13,637 nt of DNA from VBCK01 sp036270655 (GCA_036270655.1 DATBCD010000134.1:1-13637); one strand, 5' to 3'; shown: positions 1 to 7,879, counted from the first letter of the stretch. The notes: generated from the letters alone by a model not told the origin. Program-made: numbers and translations.

Positions 1-225
1 GATGCGCTGATGTTCGACTTCGTGGCGCGCCACGGCCTGCCGGCCCGCGTGCTGAACATCGGCGTCGAGGGCGGCTATCGCTTCGAGCTGGGCACCCGCG
101 CCGAGCTGCACGAGCAGGTCGGAATCGGACTGCAGGCGGCCGCCGGCCGCATCCAGGACTTCACGCGCTCGCTCGCGGCTCGGGCCGCAGGCGGGATCGT
201 GCGAGCTGCGTTGAACCCGGTTTGA
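1..225 (+). CDS. Transketolase/DXS-like ThDP enzyme, C-terminal end (partial)
   Basis: Only the last 74 codons are in the window and the reading frame is open from base 1. The segment VLNIGV..YRFELGTRAELHEQVGIG resembles the C-terminal domain of transketolase and of 1-deoxy-xylulose-5-phosphate synthase, where a G-x-x-x-x-F-x-x-x-G pattern is followed by L-x-x-x-x-G-(L/I). The thiamine-diphosphate-binding part lies upstream of the window, so the reaction cannot be read from here. The next gene is a sedoheptulose-7-phosphate isomerase. Transketolase makes sedoheptulose 7-phosphate, so a dedicated transketolase feeding this pathway is a sensible inference. The last residues (after about residue 55) are Ala/Arg-rich and uninformative. 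The gene stops 11 nt before the gmhA start. Identity as a ThDP enzyme is moderate; the exact subfamily is unknown. Confidence 0.55.
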   Translation, partial: DALMFDFVARHGLPARVLNIGVEGGYRFELGTRAELHEQVGIGLQAAAGRIQDFTRSLAARAAGGIVRAALNPV

Positions 226-228
226 GGA
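224..228 (+). promoter_or_regulatory. Ribosome binding site that decides the gmhA start
   Basis: GAGGA lies 8 nt before the ATG at 237. A TTG at 222 is in frame and would add five residues, but it overlaps the stop of the previous gene and has no Shine-Dalgarno in position. The ATG at 237 is therefore the better start. Confidence 0.7.
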
Positions 229-236
229 CAGATCAC

Positions 237-818
237 ATGGACTACGCGGCCATCCTGAAGGAGAACCTCGTCGCATCGATCGCGGCCAAGCGGCAGCTCC
301 TCGACAACCATCACGAGGTCGAGAATTTCGCGAAGGCGATCGATGTCGTGGTGCGACGCTACCGTCAGGGCGGCCGCATCTACATTGCGGGCAACGGAGG
401 CTCCGCCGCCGATGCCCAGCACCTGGCGGCCGAATTCGTCAGCAAGCTGGCGCGCGAGCGCGCGCCCCTGCCGGCCGAGGCGCTGACCGTGGACAGCTCG
501 ATCCTGACCGCGATCGGCAACGACTACGGTTACGAGCACGTGTTCTCGCGCCAGCTCGCCGGCAAGGCCAGCAGCAAGGATGTCTTCCTCGGCATCACCA
601 CGTCGGGCCAATCGCCGAACATTCTGAAAGCGCTGCAGCAGTGCCGCGTGCAGCAGATTGCCAGCATCGTGTTTTGCGGCCGCGATGGCGGCTCGGCCCG
701 GATGCTCGCCGACCACTGCGTGATCGCCCCCGGCGCCGCGACCAGCACGATCCAGGAGTTGCACATCGTGCTGGCGCATTCGCTGTGCGAATGCGTCGAG
801 CGCGCGCTTTTCCCCTGA
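237..818 (+). CDS. gmhA: Sedoheptulose-7-phosphate isomerase, GmhA family
   Basis: This 193-aa SIS-domain protein matches the usual GmhA length (E. coli 192 aa). GmhA converts sedoheptulose 7-phosphate to D-glycero-D-manno-heptose 7-phosphate, the first step of NDP-heptose synthesis in the cytoplasm. The sugar-phosphate loop AGNGGS is at residues 51-56 and TTSGQSPN at 121-128. The metal/active-site residues of E. coli GmhA (His61, Glu65, Gln172, His180) correspond to His62, Glu66, Gln173 and His181 here, with identical spacing, and the catalytic-region Glu174 and His176 are also present. It follows a transketolase-like gene by 11 nt and precedes an SDR gene by 31 nt, in one operon. A heptose kinase and nucleotidyltransferase are not in this window, so the pathway must be completed elsewhere. 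The family call is firm; whether this is the housekeeping LPS copy or a dedicated paralogue cannot be told from here. Confidence 0.9.
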   Translation: MDYAAILKENLVASIAAKRQLLDNHHEVENFAKAIDVVVRRYRQGGRIYIAGNGGSAADAQHLAAEFVSKLARERAPLPAEALTVDSSILTAIGNDYGYEHVFSRQLAGKASSKDVFLGITTSGQSPNILKALQQCRVQQIASIVFCGRDGGSARMLADHCVIAPGAATSTIQELHIVLAHSLCECVERALFP

Positions 819-849
819 AATACGAAGCCATCCGAAAGGCAGTCAGGCC

Positions 850-1788
850 ATGAGCCATCGCATCCTCGTGACCGGTGGAGCCGGATACCTCGGCTCCACG
901 ATGGTCCCCGATCTGTTGAATGCCGGTCACCAGGTGACGGTGCTGGACAACTTCCTGTTCAAGCAGACCAGCTTGAATCACGCCTGCCACCACCCGAATT
1001 TCAGCGTCGTCAAAGGCGACATCCGCGTCGAAGCCACCGTGCTGCCGCTGTTGAGGCAGGCCGACGTGGTCATTCCGCTGGCGGCGCTGGTCGGAGCCCC
1101 GTTGTGCAACCAGGACCCGGTGGGCGCCACCACCGTGAACCACGACGCCATCGCGATGATGCTGCGGCATCTGTCGAACAATCAGATCGTGCTGATGCCC
1201 ACGACCAACAGCGCCTACGGCACCGGCGACCGCAACAACTTCTGCACCGAGGAATCGCCGCTGCGGCCGATTTCGCAGTACGCGAAGGAGAAGGTCGAGA
1301 TCGAAAAGGCGCTGATGCAGCACCCGAACGCGATCAGCTTCCGGCTGGCGACCGTGTTCGGGATGTCGCCGCGCATGCGGATCGATCTGCTGGTGAACGA
1401 CTTCACGTACCGCGCCGTGCACGACCGCTTCGTCGTGCTGTTCGAAAGCTCGTTCAAGCGCAATTACGTGCACGTGCGCGACGTCTCGCGCGCCTTTCAG
1501 CACGCGCTGAAGAATTTCGAGCGGATGAGAGGAAACATCTACAACGTCGGCCTGACCGAGGCCAACGTATCCAAGCGGGAGCTGTGCGAGCACATCCAGC
1601 GCCAGATACCGGAGTTCGTCGTGCTGGAGGCGCCCACGGGCAAGGACCCGGACCAGCGCAATTACATCGTTTCGAACGCCAAGATCGAGGCGACCGGCTT
1701 CAAGACGGCATTCTCGCTCGATGCCGGCATCGCCGAGCTGATCAAGGGCTATACGATGCTGAAGAACTCCATGTACGGCAACGTCTGA
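850..1788 (+). CDS. NAD(P)-dependent nucleotide-sugar epimerase/dehydratase (extended SDR)
   Basis: A 312-aa extended short-chain dehydrogenase/reductase. The Rossmann dinucleotide loop TGGAGYLG is at residues 8-15, with Asp33 after the second strand as in NAD-preferring members. The catalytic set is visible: Ser/Thr in TTNSAY (118-123) and the YxxxK pair Tyr144-Lys148. YVHVRDVSRAF (206-216) is the usual substrate-domain motif of the UDP-glucose epimerase/dehydratase group. Family members epimerise, dehydrate or reduce NDP-sugars. The specific sugar cannot be read from the sequence. Its place directly after gmhA suggests an NDP-heptose or derived sugar as substrate, which is inference. The ATG at 850 is preceded by a modest AAGG at about -13. 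The gene ends 24 nt before the following glycosyltransferase. Confidence 0.85.
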   Translation: MSHRILVTGGAGYLGSTMVPDLLNAGHQVTVLDNFLFKQTSLNHACHHPNFSVVKGDIRVEATVLPLLRQADVVIPLAALVGAPLCNQDPVGATTVNHDAIAMMLRHLSNNQIVLMPTTNSAYGTGDRNNFCTEESPLRPISQYAKEKVEIEKALMQHPNAISFRLATVFGMSPRMRIDLLVNDFTYRAVHDRFVVLFESSFKRNYVHVRDVSRAFQHALKNFERMRGNIYNVGLTEANVSKRELCEHIQRQIPEFVVLEAPTGKDPDQRNYIVSNAKIEATGFKTAFSLDAGIAELIKGYTMLKNSMYGNV

Positions 1789-1812
1789 GCGCCACCCGGA
1801 CGAGAAGCGCAC

Positions 1813-2973
1813 ATGATCAGGCTTTACCCCAAAGCGGTCGTGCTCACCAACAGCCATCCTTTCGGCGGCACCGACATGATGGCGCGAAGCCTGGCCGCTG
1901 CGCTGCAAGCCAACGGTTACGAGGCGCACGTCGTCAACATCAGCGACCCGGACCTGAAGCGGCACCTGGCGGTTCTGCAGGACCCGGACGTGGAATTGAT
2001 GATCACGACGGGAACCCTGCCGCTGACGCTTCAGATCGACCACACGCCGCTGTGGCGGCTGATCCCCACGCATACCGATTTCATCACCTACATCATCGAT
2101 GCGTGGCCGTACGACCACGTCCGGGTGCCGCCGTGCCGCGATTTCCTGCACGACTGGACCCGGATGCCCAACCTGCACCTGGCCAGCCTGGAGCGCAACG
2201 ACGCGCAATTAATCGGCGCGCGCGCCCACTATTTCCCGACCGGCGCCTACTCGGCCCCCTGGCGGCGCGGACCGAAAGCGCACCCCGATCGGCTGATGAT
2301 CTGGGCTTCGGCCAACAAGGAGCTGGCGGTCTCGCCGCTGCATGACGAATTCGAGAAAACCATCGGCGACAACAACCCCTGGGGGCTGGCTGCGGGCCGC
2401 ATCGCCAGGATCTCGGAGGCGCTGCGCCACACCACGATCATCCACGGCCTGAGCGCGATCGCGCAGGCGTTCGACGAGCCGGTGCAGTCGCTGGTTCAGC
2501 CGCAGGCCATGACCGCCCTGTGCGCGATCGATTCCTGCCTGAAGCGCTACCGGCGGGTCAAGGTGGCGCGGGCCTTGCGCGGCATGCCGGTCGATTTCTA
2601 CGGCGAAAACTGGCAGCAGCACGTGGGCGACACCGCCTCGTTCCGGTTCTGCAAGCCCGATCCGGACCACAACCACGCGTTCAGCCACATCTGCCAGCAC
2701 TATGCGGGCCTGGTGAATTTCGATCCCAATTTCGGTCACGGCACCAACGAGCGTGCAGTCAGCGCGCTGGCCATGGGCGTGCCCATCGCCAACAACTTCA
2801 ACATTCGAACCGACCGCGCGACCGGCTGCTTTCCGTATCACTTCAGCGACGAATCGATCCGGTTCGCCGCCGAACGCGTGCTGGCCTTCGAGGGGACGGT
2901 CACCCCGCAGGCGGAGCACACCTGGGAGTACCTGATCCGCAACCTGCTGGCCGACATTTCGAGGAATCGATGA
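1813..2973 (+). CDS. GT-B-like glycosyltransferase (group 1 / CgeB-related)
   Basis: A 386-aa protein with a two-domain GT-B layout. The N-terminal half begins with a hydrophobic strand and a GGTDMM loop (residues 18-23). The C-terminal half carries VDFYGENW (260-267) and then HGTNERAVSALAMGVPIANN (309-328). The latter resembles the donor-binding segment of group-1 and CgeB-like transferases, where an Arg/Lys-(x)-x-x-x-x-A-x-G-(x)-P pattern contacts the nucleotide sugar. No signal peptide or membrane segment is evident, so it probably acts in the cytoplasm. The stop overlaps the next start (ATGA at 2970-2973), which suggests translational coupling. Donor and acceptor are unknown; flagellin is a plausible acceptor from context. 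The start at 1813 has GAGAAG upstream. Confidence 0.75.
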   Translation: MIRLYPKAVVLTNSHPFGGTDMMARSLAAALQANGYEAHVVNISDPDLKRHLAVLQDPDVELMITTGTLPLTLQIDHTPLWRLIPTHTDFITYIIDAWPYDHVRVPPCRDFLHDWTRMPNLHLASLERNDAQLIGARAHYFPTGAYSAPWRRGPKAHPDRLMIWASANKELAVSPLHDEFEKTIGDNNPWGLAAGRIARISEALRHTTIIHGLSAIAQAFDEPVQSLVQPQAMTALCAIDSCLKRYRRVKVARALRGMPVDFYGENWQQHVGDTASFRFCKPDPDHNHAFSHICQHYAGLVNFDPNFGHGTNERAVSALAMGVPIANNFNIRTDRATGCFPYHFSDESIRFAAERVLAFEGTVTPQAEHTWEYLIRNLLADISRNR

Positions 2974-4022
2974 GCAACCCTTACCTGGTCGTGGTCCGTG
3001 CCGGCGACACCTCGCTGCACCCCCTATGGCTTGCCACCGGCGGCCAGCGCAACTGGGACCTGGTGGTCAATTACAGCGGCGACAACGCCCTGCGCTATCC
3101 GACCTCCGGCGAGGCCATGGTGCGCATCGACAGCAAGGGTCCGAAGTGGCCCGCGCTGCATGCGCTGTTGAGTGAAACCAGCGACGCGTGGCGCCACTAC
3201 GAATACGTCTGGCTGCCGGATGACGATCTGATCGCCAGCTGCGGCGACATCAACCGCATGTTCGAGCTGATGGCGGCCCTGGACCTGCACCTGGCGCAGC
3301 CGTCGATGTCCTGGGACAGCCAGGCTGCCTCGCTGCTGATGGTCCACAACCCAAATTTCGCGCTGCGCTACACCAGCTTCTTCGAGCCGATCGCACCGGT
3401 GTTCTCGCGCTCGCTGCTGCGCAAAGCCGCCCCCACGTTTCGCGAATCGCTGCACGGGTCGGCTCTGGGCTACGTGTGGCCGAAGTTCCTGGACAACCCT
3501 GCCCGGCAATGCGCGATCCTGGACCGCATGCAGGTGACCGCCACCCGGCGCCATGCCGCTGACAACAGCGCGTCACTGCCGCGCGGAAGCGCGAGCCCGG
3601 CCCAGGAAATGGATCAGCTGCTGGGAAAGCACGGCGTGCCGGCCCCGCTCCAGGTGGCCTATGGCGGAATGGATTCCAACGGCAAGGTGACGACCCTGTT
3701 CGACGAGCAGGGCGATCGGTTCATCTACAAGCTGTGCGAAGGCTATCTGGGCTGCGCGATGGCCAGCCCGGGCCTGCTGGGAGAGATGTTCGCCGAACAT
3801 ACCAGGGCGCGGCGTGAATTCCTGCGCGAAGTCCAAAAGCCCGTATCCGTCGCCACTGCCAGAGCCGCGCCGGCCGCAGCGGCTGTGCAGGTCGGGACCA
3901 TTGTTTCTACCGAACCGAGACCGGCGCCACAAGACACTATTGCCGTCCCGCTCCCGGCGACGCAAGCTGCGCACATTTCCCGTCCCATCTGGGGGAACCA
4001 CGAACAGGCATTCAAGATTTAG
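2970..4022 (+). CDS. DUF707-family protein, putative glycosyltransferase
   Basis: A 350-aa protein that I recognise as DUF707-like. The pattern begins with VVRAGDTSLHPLW (residues 8-20). It continues with WDLVVNYSGD (29-38), a KGPKWPAL stretch (56-63), then YVWLPDDDL (79-87), AQPSMSWDS (109-117) and RYTSFFEPIAPVFSR (133-147). The DDD triplet (84-86) looks like the metal-binding aspartates of GT-A transferases, but no reaction has been assigned to the family as far as I know. The start at 2970 overlaps the previous stop by 4 nt and has GAGGAA just upstream. In-frame sequence upstream of it is shadow of the previous gene. Residues from about 290 to the end form a low-complexity Ala/Pro/Thr-rich tail with a final aromatic patch (PIWGNHEQAFKI), which is unusual for the family core. 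The next gene begins 10 nt after the stop. Confidence 0.7.
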   Translation: MSNPYLVVVRAGDTSLHPLWLATGGQRNWDLVVNYSGDNALRYPTSGEAMVRIDSKGPKWPALHALLSETSDAWRHYEYVWLPDDDLIASCGDINRMFELMAALDLHLAQPSMSWDSQAASLLMVHNPNFALRYTSFFEPIAPVFSRSLLRKAAPTFRESLHGSALGYVWPKFLDNPARQCAILDRMQVTATRRHAADNSASLPRGSASPAQEMDQLLGKHGVPAPLQVAYGGMDSNGKVTTLFDEQGDRFIYKLCEGYLGCAMASPGLLGEMFAEHTRARREFLREVQKPVSVATARAAPAAAAVQVGTIVSTEPRPAPQDTIAVPLPATQAAHISRPIWGNHEQAFKI

Positions 4023-4031
4023 GAGCCGGCC

Positions 4032-4994
4032 ATGTGGTTCAACTTCGTCATGAAGAACCATGGCGCGACCGCCGCCACGGAGTATCTTGCGCCGCTTACC
4101 GACTATATGCGCGCCGCACTGGGCAGGTGCGGCCATGAAACGACGCTCGAACAGGATCAGATATATCGAAACGCGATCAACGTGTTCTTCGAGTACTTTC
4201 CGGACGCCGGCTTCATCGATCGTATTCTTGAGCTCAAGCAGCGTCATTCGCTGAAAGTTGGCGTGATCGCGACCGAGCTGATGGTCGGAGGCACCATCCC
4301 CTATGGAAAGCACGGCATGCTCTGGGATGGGGACAAAGAAACTTTCTTTCGTAATCGCGTGGCCGGGTTTGCCAGGTTCGCGCGCAGCGTGGATTTCGTG
4401 TGGTCGTGGCTCGAGCGAACGGCGCACGAGTACCGCGATTGCGCGTCGGTATCCAGGTTCTTTCCGGTTGGCCACGTCTCCGAGATTCCCAGGTTCGTGC
4501 GGCACGCGCCCAAGGACATCGACGTCGTTTTCTTCGGCATGCGGACTCCGCATCGCACCGCTGTCCTCGAAACCTTCCAGGCTCACGGCATCGAAGTACG
4601 GTGCGTCGGGCGCGGCTTTCCGGTCGGGTACGTGGCGAAAAGCTACCTGGCCTCGATGATGGATCGGGCAAAAATCGGGCTGAACCTGAATCTTCACTCC
4701 GAGGACGACACCGTCGACGGAATCGACCCGCGCTTTGCCTCCTGCATGCGCATCACGGAAATGCTCGATCGGGAGCTTTGCGTCCTGTCGGAAAATATTC
4801 CACTTGATAACCCATACCGCGAGTTCATGCATTCCGATCGCCCGGAGCAGCTGGCAATCAAATGCAAGCAACTCCTGTCCGATGGTGGTTGGCGGGAAGC
4901 CGGGGGGCACGCGTCGGCACGGTTTCGAAAGGAAATGAATGTGCTGGACGTGTGCAAGCCTGTGATCGACGACACGCTGGCGAAAATCGCTTAG
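4032..4994 (+). CDS. CgeB-like glycosyltransferase
   Basis: A 320-aa protein resembling the CgeB / glycosyltransferase group 1 type. The N-terminal half ends near SWLERTAHEYR (125-135). Then comes a Rossmann strand IDVVFFGMRTPHR (163-175), the usual start of the second domain. RAKIGLNLNLHSEDD (212-226), followed by RITEMLDRELCVLSE (240-254), matches the (K)G-R-x-x-E-x-(L/M)-(A)-(x)-G donor-binding region, although the usual Gly after the helix is Arg/Glu here. GGAG at 4022-4025 overlaps the preceding stop and sits 6 nt before the ATG. A second ATG at 4050 is possible. The gene is visibly more AT-rich in parts than its neighbours. The substrate is unknown. Confidence 0.65.
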   Translation: MWFNFVMKNHGATAATEYLAPLTDYMRAALGRCGHETTLEQDQIYRNAINVFFEYFPDAGFIDRILELKQRHSLKVGVIATELMVGGTIPYGKHGMLWDGDKETFFRNRVAGFARFARSVDFVWSWLERTAHEYRDCASVSRFFPVGHVSEIPRFVRHAPKDIDVVFFGMRTPHRTAVLETFQAHGIEVRCVGRGFPVGYVAKSYLASMMDRAKIGLNLNLHSEDDTVDGIDPRFASCMRITEMLDRELCVLSENIPLDNPYREFMHSDRPEQLAIKCKQLLSDGGWREAGGHASARFRKEMNVLDVCKPVIDDTLAKIA

Positions 4995-5004
4995 AGAGTC
5001 GATC

Positions 5005-6090
5005 TTGACAAAACCCAGGGTGCTGTTCCTTCAGCACGAGCAATACAAGTGGTTCTGGGAGGAGCCCGGCCACCTCGAACTGTACTTGCCGATGGTCAAT
5101 TCCGGCCTTCTGGGAGAGGTGCGCAGTCATCCGTACCAGCGGGAGGTGCGCTGGGCGATCCACAAGGCCAACCAACGGGCACAAGCGCAACCGATGACGC
5201 CCGTCGAAATCGAGACCATTGCTCAAAATGGGCTGGCGCTTGCTTTGGATGCGGTCATTGGCGAATTTCGCCCGGATCTCGTTGTCTACGCTCTTACGTG
5301 GCCCCAGGAAAGCGTGCCCGGCCGGATTCTGCAGGCGTTGAAAGATACGCACCAATTCAAGCTTTTTTCGGTGATCTGGGATTACGACGAAGCCAACCAG
5401 ACGCTGATGAACTGCGACAAAAGCATCATTGCCGTCTCCGATCTGGTCGCAGTCGCCGACAGCTGGGCGCGCGCCGATCGAATCCGCCGGCGCGAGGGTC
5501 TGTACGCGGATTTCACGAACGTCGAAGCGGTCCGCTTCATGCCCATGGTCGCCGACCCGGCGATGTTTCATCCAAGCCCGATCAAGCGATTTGACGTGAC
5601 CGTAGCCGGTTCGAGTGAAGGCCAGCGGGTGGAAATATATGAAAAGCTTGTTGCCGTGGGGATCAGAGTCAATCGGGTGGGCGGCCTGATGCCGGACGAT
5701 ATCTATCTTCCGCATGCCGAATATGCGCGAGCGCTGGCGGAGAGCCGGATTGTGGTCAACACCCAGACCCGGGGCGAACGCATTCAGCTCAAAGGACGAG
5801 TCAGTCAAGTCCTGGCTTCGGGAGCGCTGCTGATGGAACAATGGTCGCCCGAGAGCGAACGATTTCTTGGAAACCTCGGCTTATCGGCGCTGATGTGGCG
5901 CAACGTCGATGAACTTGTTTCGATGATTCGAGGTTGGCTGGAACGACCCGCCGAGTGCGACGCCTTCGCGACCGACGCAAGAGCGCGTTTTATCAGCGCG
6001 CACAATCCGCAGTCCTGGACCGCGTCCATTCTCGAGGATATCGGACTGTCCTGCGCGCAGGACGCGCTGGAGCCGCCGCCCGCCGTCTAA
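5005..6090 (+). CDS. CgeB-like glycosyltransferase, TTG start
   Basis: A 361-aa protein. FDVTVAGSSEGQR (196-208) is the start of the C-terminal Rossmann domain. RIVVNTQTRGERIQLKGRV (248-266) is followed by SQVLASGALL, the classic CgeB-like donor-binding pattern KGRxxExxAxGxxL with Ser/Gln in place of the usual Glu region. There is a final helix-rich tail. The start is the TTG at 5005 with AGAGAG at 4993-4998. The next in-frame Met is residue 30, inside the first conserved region, so TTG is preferred. It lies 10 nt after the previous stop and is the last gene of the plus-strand operon. Its stop (6088-6090) overlaps the stop of the convergent gene. The sugar and acceptor are unknown. Confidence 0.7.
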   Translation: MTKPRVLFLQHEQYKWFWEEPGHLELYLPMVNSGLLGEVRSHPYQREVRWAIHKANQRAQAQPMTPVEIETIAQNGLALALDAVIGEFRPDLVVYALTWPQESVPGRILQALKDTHQFKLFSVIWDYDEANQTLMNCDKSIIAVSDLVAVADSWARADRIRRREGLYADFTNVEAVRFMPMVADPAMFHPSPIKRFDVTVAGSSEGQRVEIYEKLVAVGIRVNRVGGLMPDDIYLPHAEYARALAESRIVVNTQTRGERIQLKGRVSQVLASGALLMEQWSPESERFLGNLGLSALMWRNVDELVSMIRGWLERPAECDAFATDARARFISAHNPQSWTASILEDIGLSCAQDALEPPPAV

Positions 6091-6097
6091 CGGCGGG
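6079..6097. terminator. Stem-loop at the convergent gene junction (possible bidirectional 3' end)
   Basis: CCCGCCG (6079-6085) and CGGCGGG (6091-6097) form a perfect 7-bp stem with loop TCTAA. The loop contains the stop codons of both converging genes. There is no T-run on either strand, so it is not a classical intrinsic terminator. It could block exonucleases or help Rho-dependent ends for both transcripts. Confidence 0.45.
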
Positions 6098-7535
6098 TCA
6101 GGGCAGCCTGCAACTGCGCGACCGGCGCGCTCCACTGCCCCGGCTCCCGCTGGGCGGCCGTCTGCACGCTGCGGTACCAGGGCACCCTTCCCTCGCGCAG
6201 CGACCAGCGCCAGTCGCGCACATAAGGCAGCAGCAGCGCGGCCTGCGCCCCGGTCGCACCGGCCACGTGGGCGACGGCCGTGTCGACACACACGACCGCG
6301 TCCATCGACTGCAGCACCGCGGCCGTGTCGTCGAAATCGGCCAGCGGCATGGGCAGATCCTGCAGCGCGGATGACCCGATGCGCGCCTGCTCGGCCACAT
6401 GGCCCAGGTTCAGGTTGAAGGCGACCACGCCGTCCATCCGTATCAGCGGGTCCAGGTCGGCGACGCTGCAGGAGCGGCGCGTGCGCGGACTCTGCTCGGT
6501 CGAATGCGCAACCGAGGTCGCATGCACGATGCCGATCCGGCGCTTTCCCCGCGACCCGGCTTCGATCGCGCCGGCCCAGCGCGCGCAGCGCGCCGGATCG
6601 GGCGCCAGATAAGGATCCCGTTCGGCCACGGCCGCCGCACCCAGCCCGAGCACGTGCGGCAGGCTCATCAGCGGAAGGTGCGCATCGTGCTGCGGCCAGG
6701 TGCCGGCGGTGTCCGCAACGCAGGCGCGTCCCAGGCTTCGGCCCAGCAGGCCGGCCAGCGCATCCGGACAGACCAGAACCATCTGGCGCGCGCGGCCGGC
6801 CGCGTCGGCGATGAAGCGCGAGAACAGAACCGTGTCTCCCAGCCCCTGCTCGGCGACCAGCAGCAGGCGATCGACCGGCCGGCCATCCCATCGCGGTGAA
6901 TCGGGAAGTTTTACGTGCACCGCGCCGGAGGCGAACCGGTACTCGAAATCACGCCAGCCCTCCTCGTACCGGCCCAGGCGCAGCAGGCACAGTCCCCGGT
7001 TGTACAGGTGGCCCGCATGGGCCGGGCGCAATCGAACCAGCTTCGAGAAGTGATCCAGAGCGCGCTGATCGTCGCATTCGAAGCCGGCGAGCCGCGCCGC
7101 AGCCAGGTTTCCGACCTCGGAGTCCGGATTGGCCTTCAGCACGCCATCCGATTCGGCCTTCGCGCCCGCCAGATCGTCCTGGGCAACCAGCGCATCGATC
7201 AATCCGGACCGCGCGGCCTCGCTGGCGGGGATTCTTTCCAGGATCGACCGGAAATGCTCCTCGGCGCCGGCCGCCTGCTGCAGACGCAGGCACAGCCGGC
7301 CCATCAGCAGCCGCGACAGCAGATCGGTCGGATCGATCCGCAGCGCGCGCTCCAGCGCGTCCAGCGAGCCGGGAAGGCGCCCGAGCTGGAGCAGCGAATA
7401 GGCCACTCCCCTGAGCGCATCGATCGATTGCGGCGCGTATTCCAGCGCCCGCGCGTACGCGAGCCAGGCTTCGTCGAAACGGCACGCTTCGACAGCGCGC
7501 TGGCCGCGTGTCAGCGATTCGGTCGGTTCGTACAT
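6087..7535 (-). CDS. TPR-repeat glycosyltransferase, flagellum-linked
   Basis: A 482-aa fusion. Residues about 10-200 are tetratricopeptide repeats, with repeated A-x-x-x-(Y/F)-x-x-A-L-x-x-x-P patterns and a last repeat GRYEEGWRDFEYRF at 188-201. Residues about 215-480 are a GT9/GT41-like transferase domain: LLLVAEQGLGDTVLFSRF (224-241), VVCVDTAVAHVAGA (414-427), LPYVRDWRWS (436-445) and VPWYRSV (451-457). This architecture is common in polar and lateral flagellar clusters and is thought to glycosylate flagellin or other proteins. It is the last gene of the flagellar block, 17 nt after fhlB. The ATG at 7535 has no clear Shine-Dalgarno; the upstream coding strand reads CCTCC, so the start is less certain than the family. 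Confidence 0.85.
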   Translation of the reverse strand: MYEPTESLTRGQRAVEACRFDEAWLAYARALEYAPQSIDALRGVAYSLLQLGRLPGSLDALERALRIDPTDLLSRLLMGRLCLRLQQAAGAEEHFRSILERIPASEAARSGLIDALVAQDDLAGAKAESDGVLKANPDSEVGNLAAARLAGFECDDQRALDHFSKLVRLRPAHAGHLYNRGLCLLRLGRYEEGWRDFEYRFASGAVHVKLPDSPRWDGRPVDRLLLVAEQGLGDTVLFSRFIADAAGRARQMVLVCPDALAGLLGRSLGRACVADTAGTWPQHDAHLPLMSLPHVLGLGAAAVAERDPYLAPDPARCARWAGAIEAGSRGKRRIGIVHATSVAHSTEQSPRTRRSCSVADLDPLIRMDGVVAFNLNLGHVAEQARIGSSALQDLPMPLADFDDTAAVLQSMDAVVCVDTAVAHVAGATGAQAALLLPYVRDWRWSLREGRVPWYRSVQTAAQREPGQWSAPVAQLQAALTRR

Positions 7536-7552
7536 CGGAGGTCCGGGTCGGG

Positions 7553-7879
7553 TCAGTTGGCCGGATCGACGAGCGTCGATGCGGGCGATGGGGCCTGCGC
7601 CTGGAGCTGATACGCCCAGGCCAGCACCTCGGCGATGGCGATGTACAGCGCAGGCGGAACCTGCTGATCCAGTTCGAACTGCGTCAACGCTGCGGCCAGC
7701 TCAGGCGATTCGTGGATCGGCACTCCGCTCTGGCGTGCGCGCCGCAGTATTTCCTCGGCGATCGCGCCTCGGCCCTTGGCTACCACCCGAGGCGCGCGGT
7801 CCGCGCCAGCCTCGTATCGAAGCGCGGCGGCCTGTCGCTGCCGTTCGGCCGGAAGCTCGCCGGGCGGTCCTTGCGCCAT
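7553..7879 (-). CDS. fhlB: FhlB: stand-alone FlhB C-terminal-domain protein
   Basis: A 108-aa protein homologous to the cytoplasmic domain of FlhB, the export-specificity switch of the flagellar type III system. AALRYEAG (18-25), VVAKGRG (32-38), SGVPIHESPELA (51-62) and the PPALYIAIAEVLAWAY segment (75-90) match that domain in order. The NPTH autocleavage tetrapeptide that precedes ALRY in FlhB is absent; RQRQA stands there. It also has none of the four FlhB membrane helices, so it cannot cleave itself. FhlB proteins are known to stand in partly for the FlhB C-terminal fragment. The start codon shares its A with the stop of the upstream fliK-like gene (TGATG), so translation is probably coupled. 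In-frame sequence upstream of 7879 is a shadow of that gene. Confidence 0.85.
   Translation of the reverse strand: MAQGPPGELPAERQRQAAALRYEAGADRAPRVVAKGRGAIAEEILRRARQSGVPIHESPELAAALTQFELDQQVPPALYIAIAEVLAWAYQLQAQAPSPASTLVDPAN

Noticed and set aside
222..236. TTG start for gmhA at 222
   Set aside because: It overlaps the previous stop and lacks a ribosome site; the ATG at 237 is well placed behind GAGGA.
595..2208. A 537-codon open frame on the minus strand
   Set aside because: It runs antisense across gmhA, the SDR gene and the start of the next gene. Its product is Arg/His/Val-rich without domains, as expected for a GC-rich antisense shadow.
3573..4910. A 445-codon minus-strand frame
   Set aside because: It lies opposite the DUF707 and CgeB-like genes, which have clear family motifs and ribosome sites; the antisense product has none.
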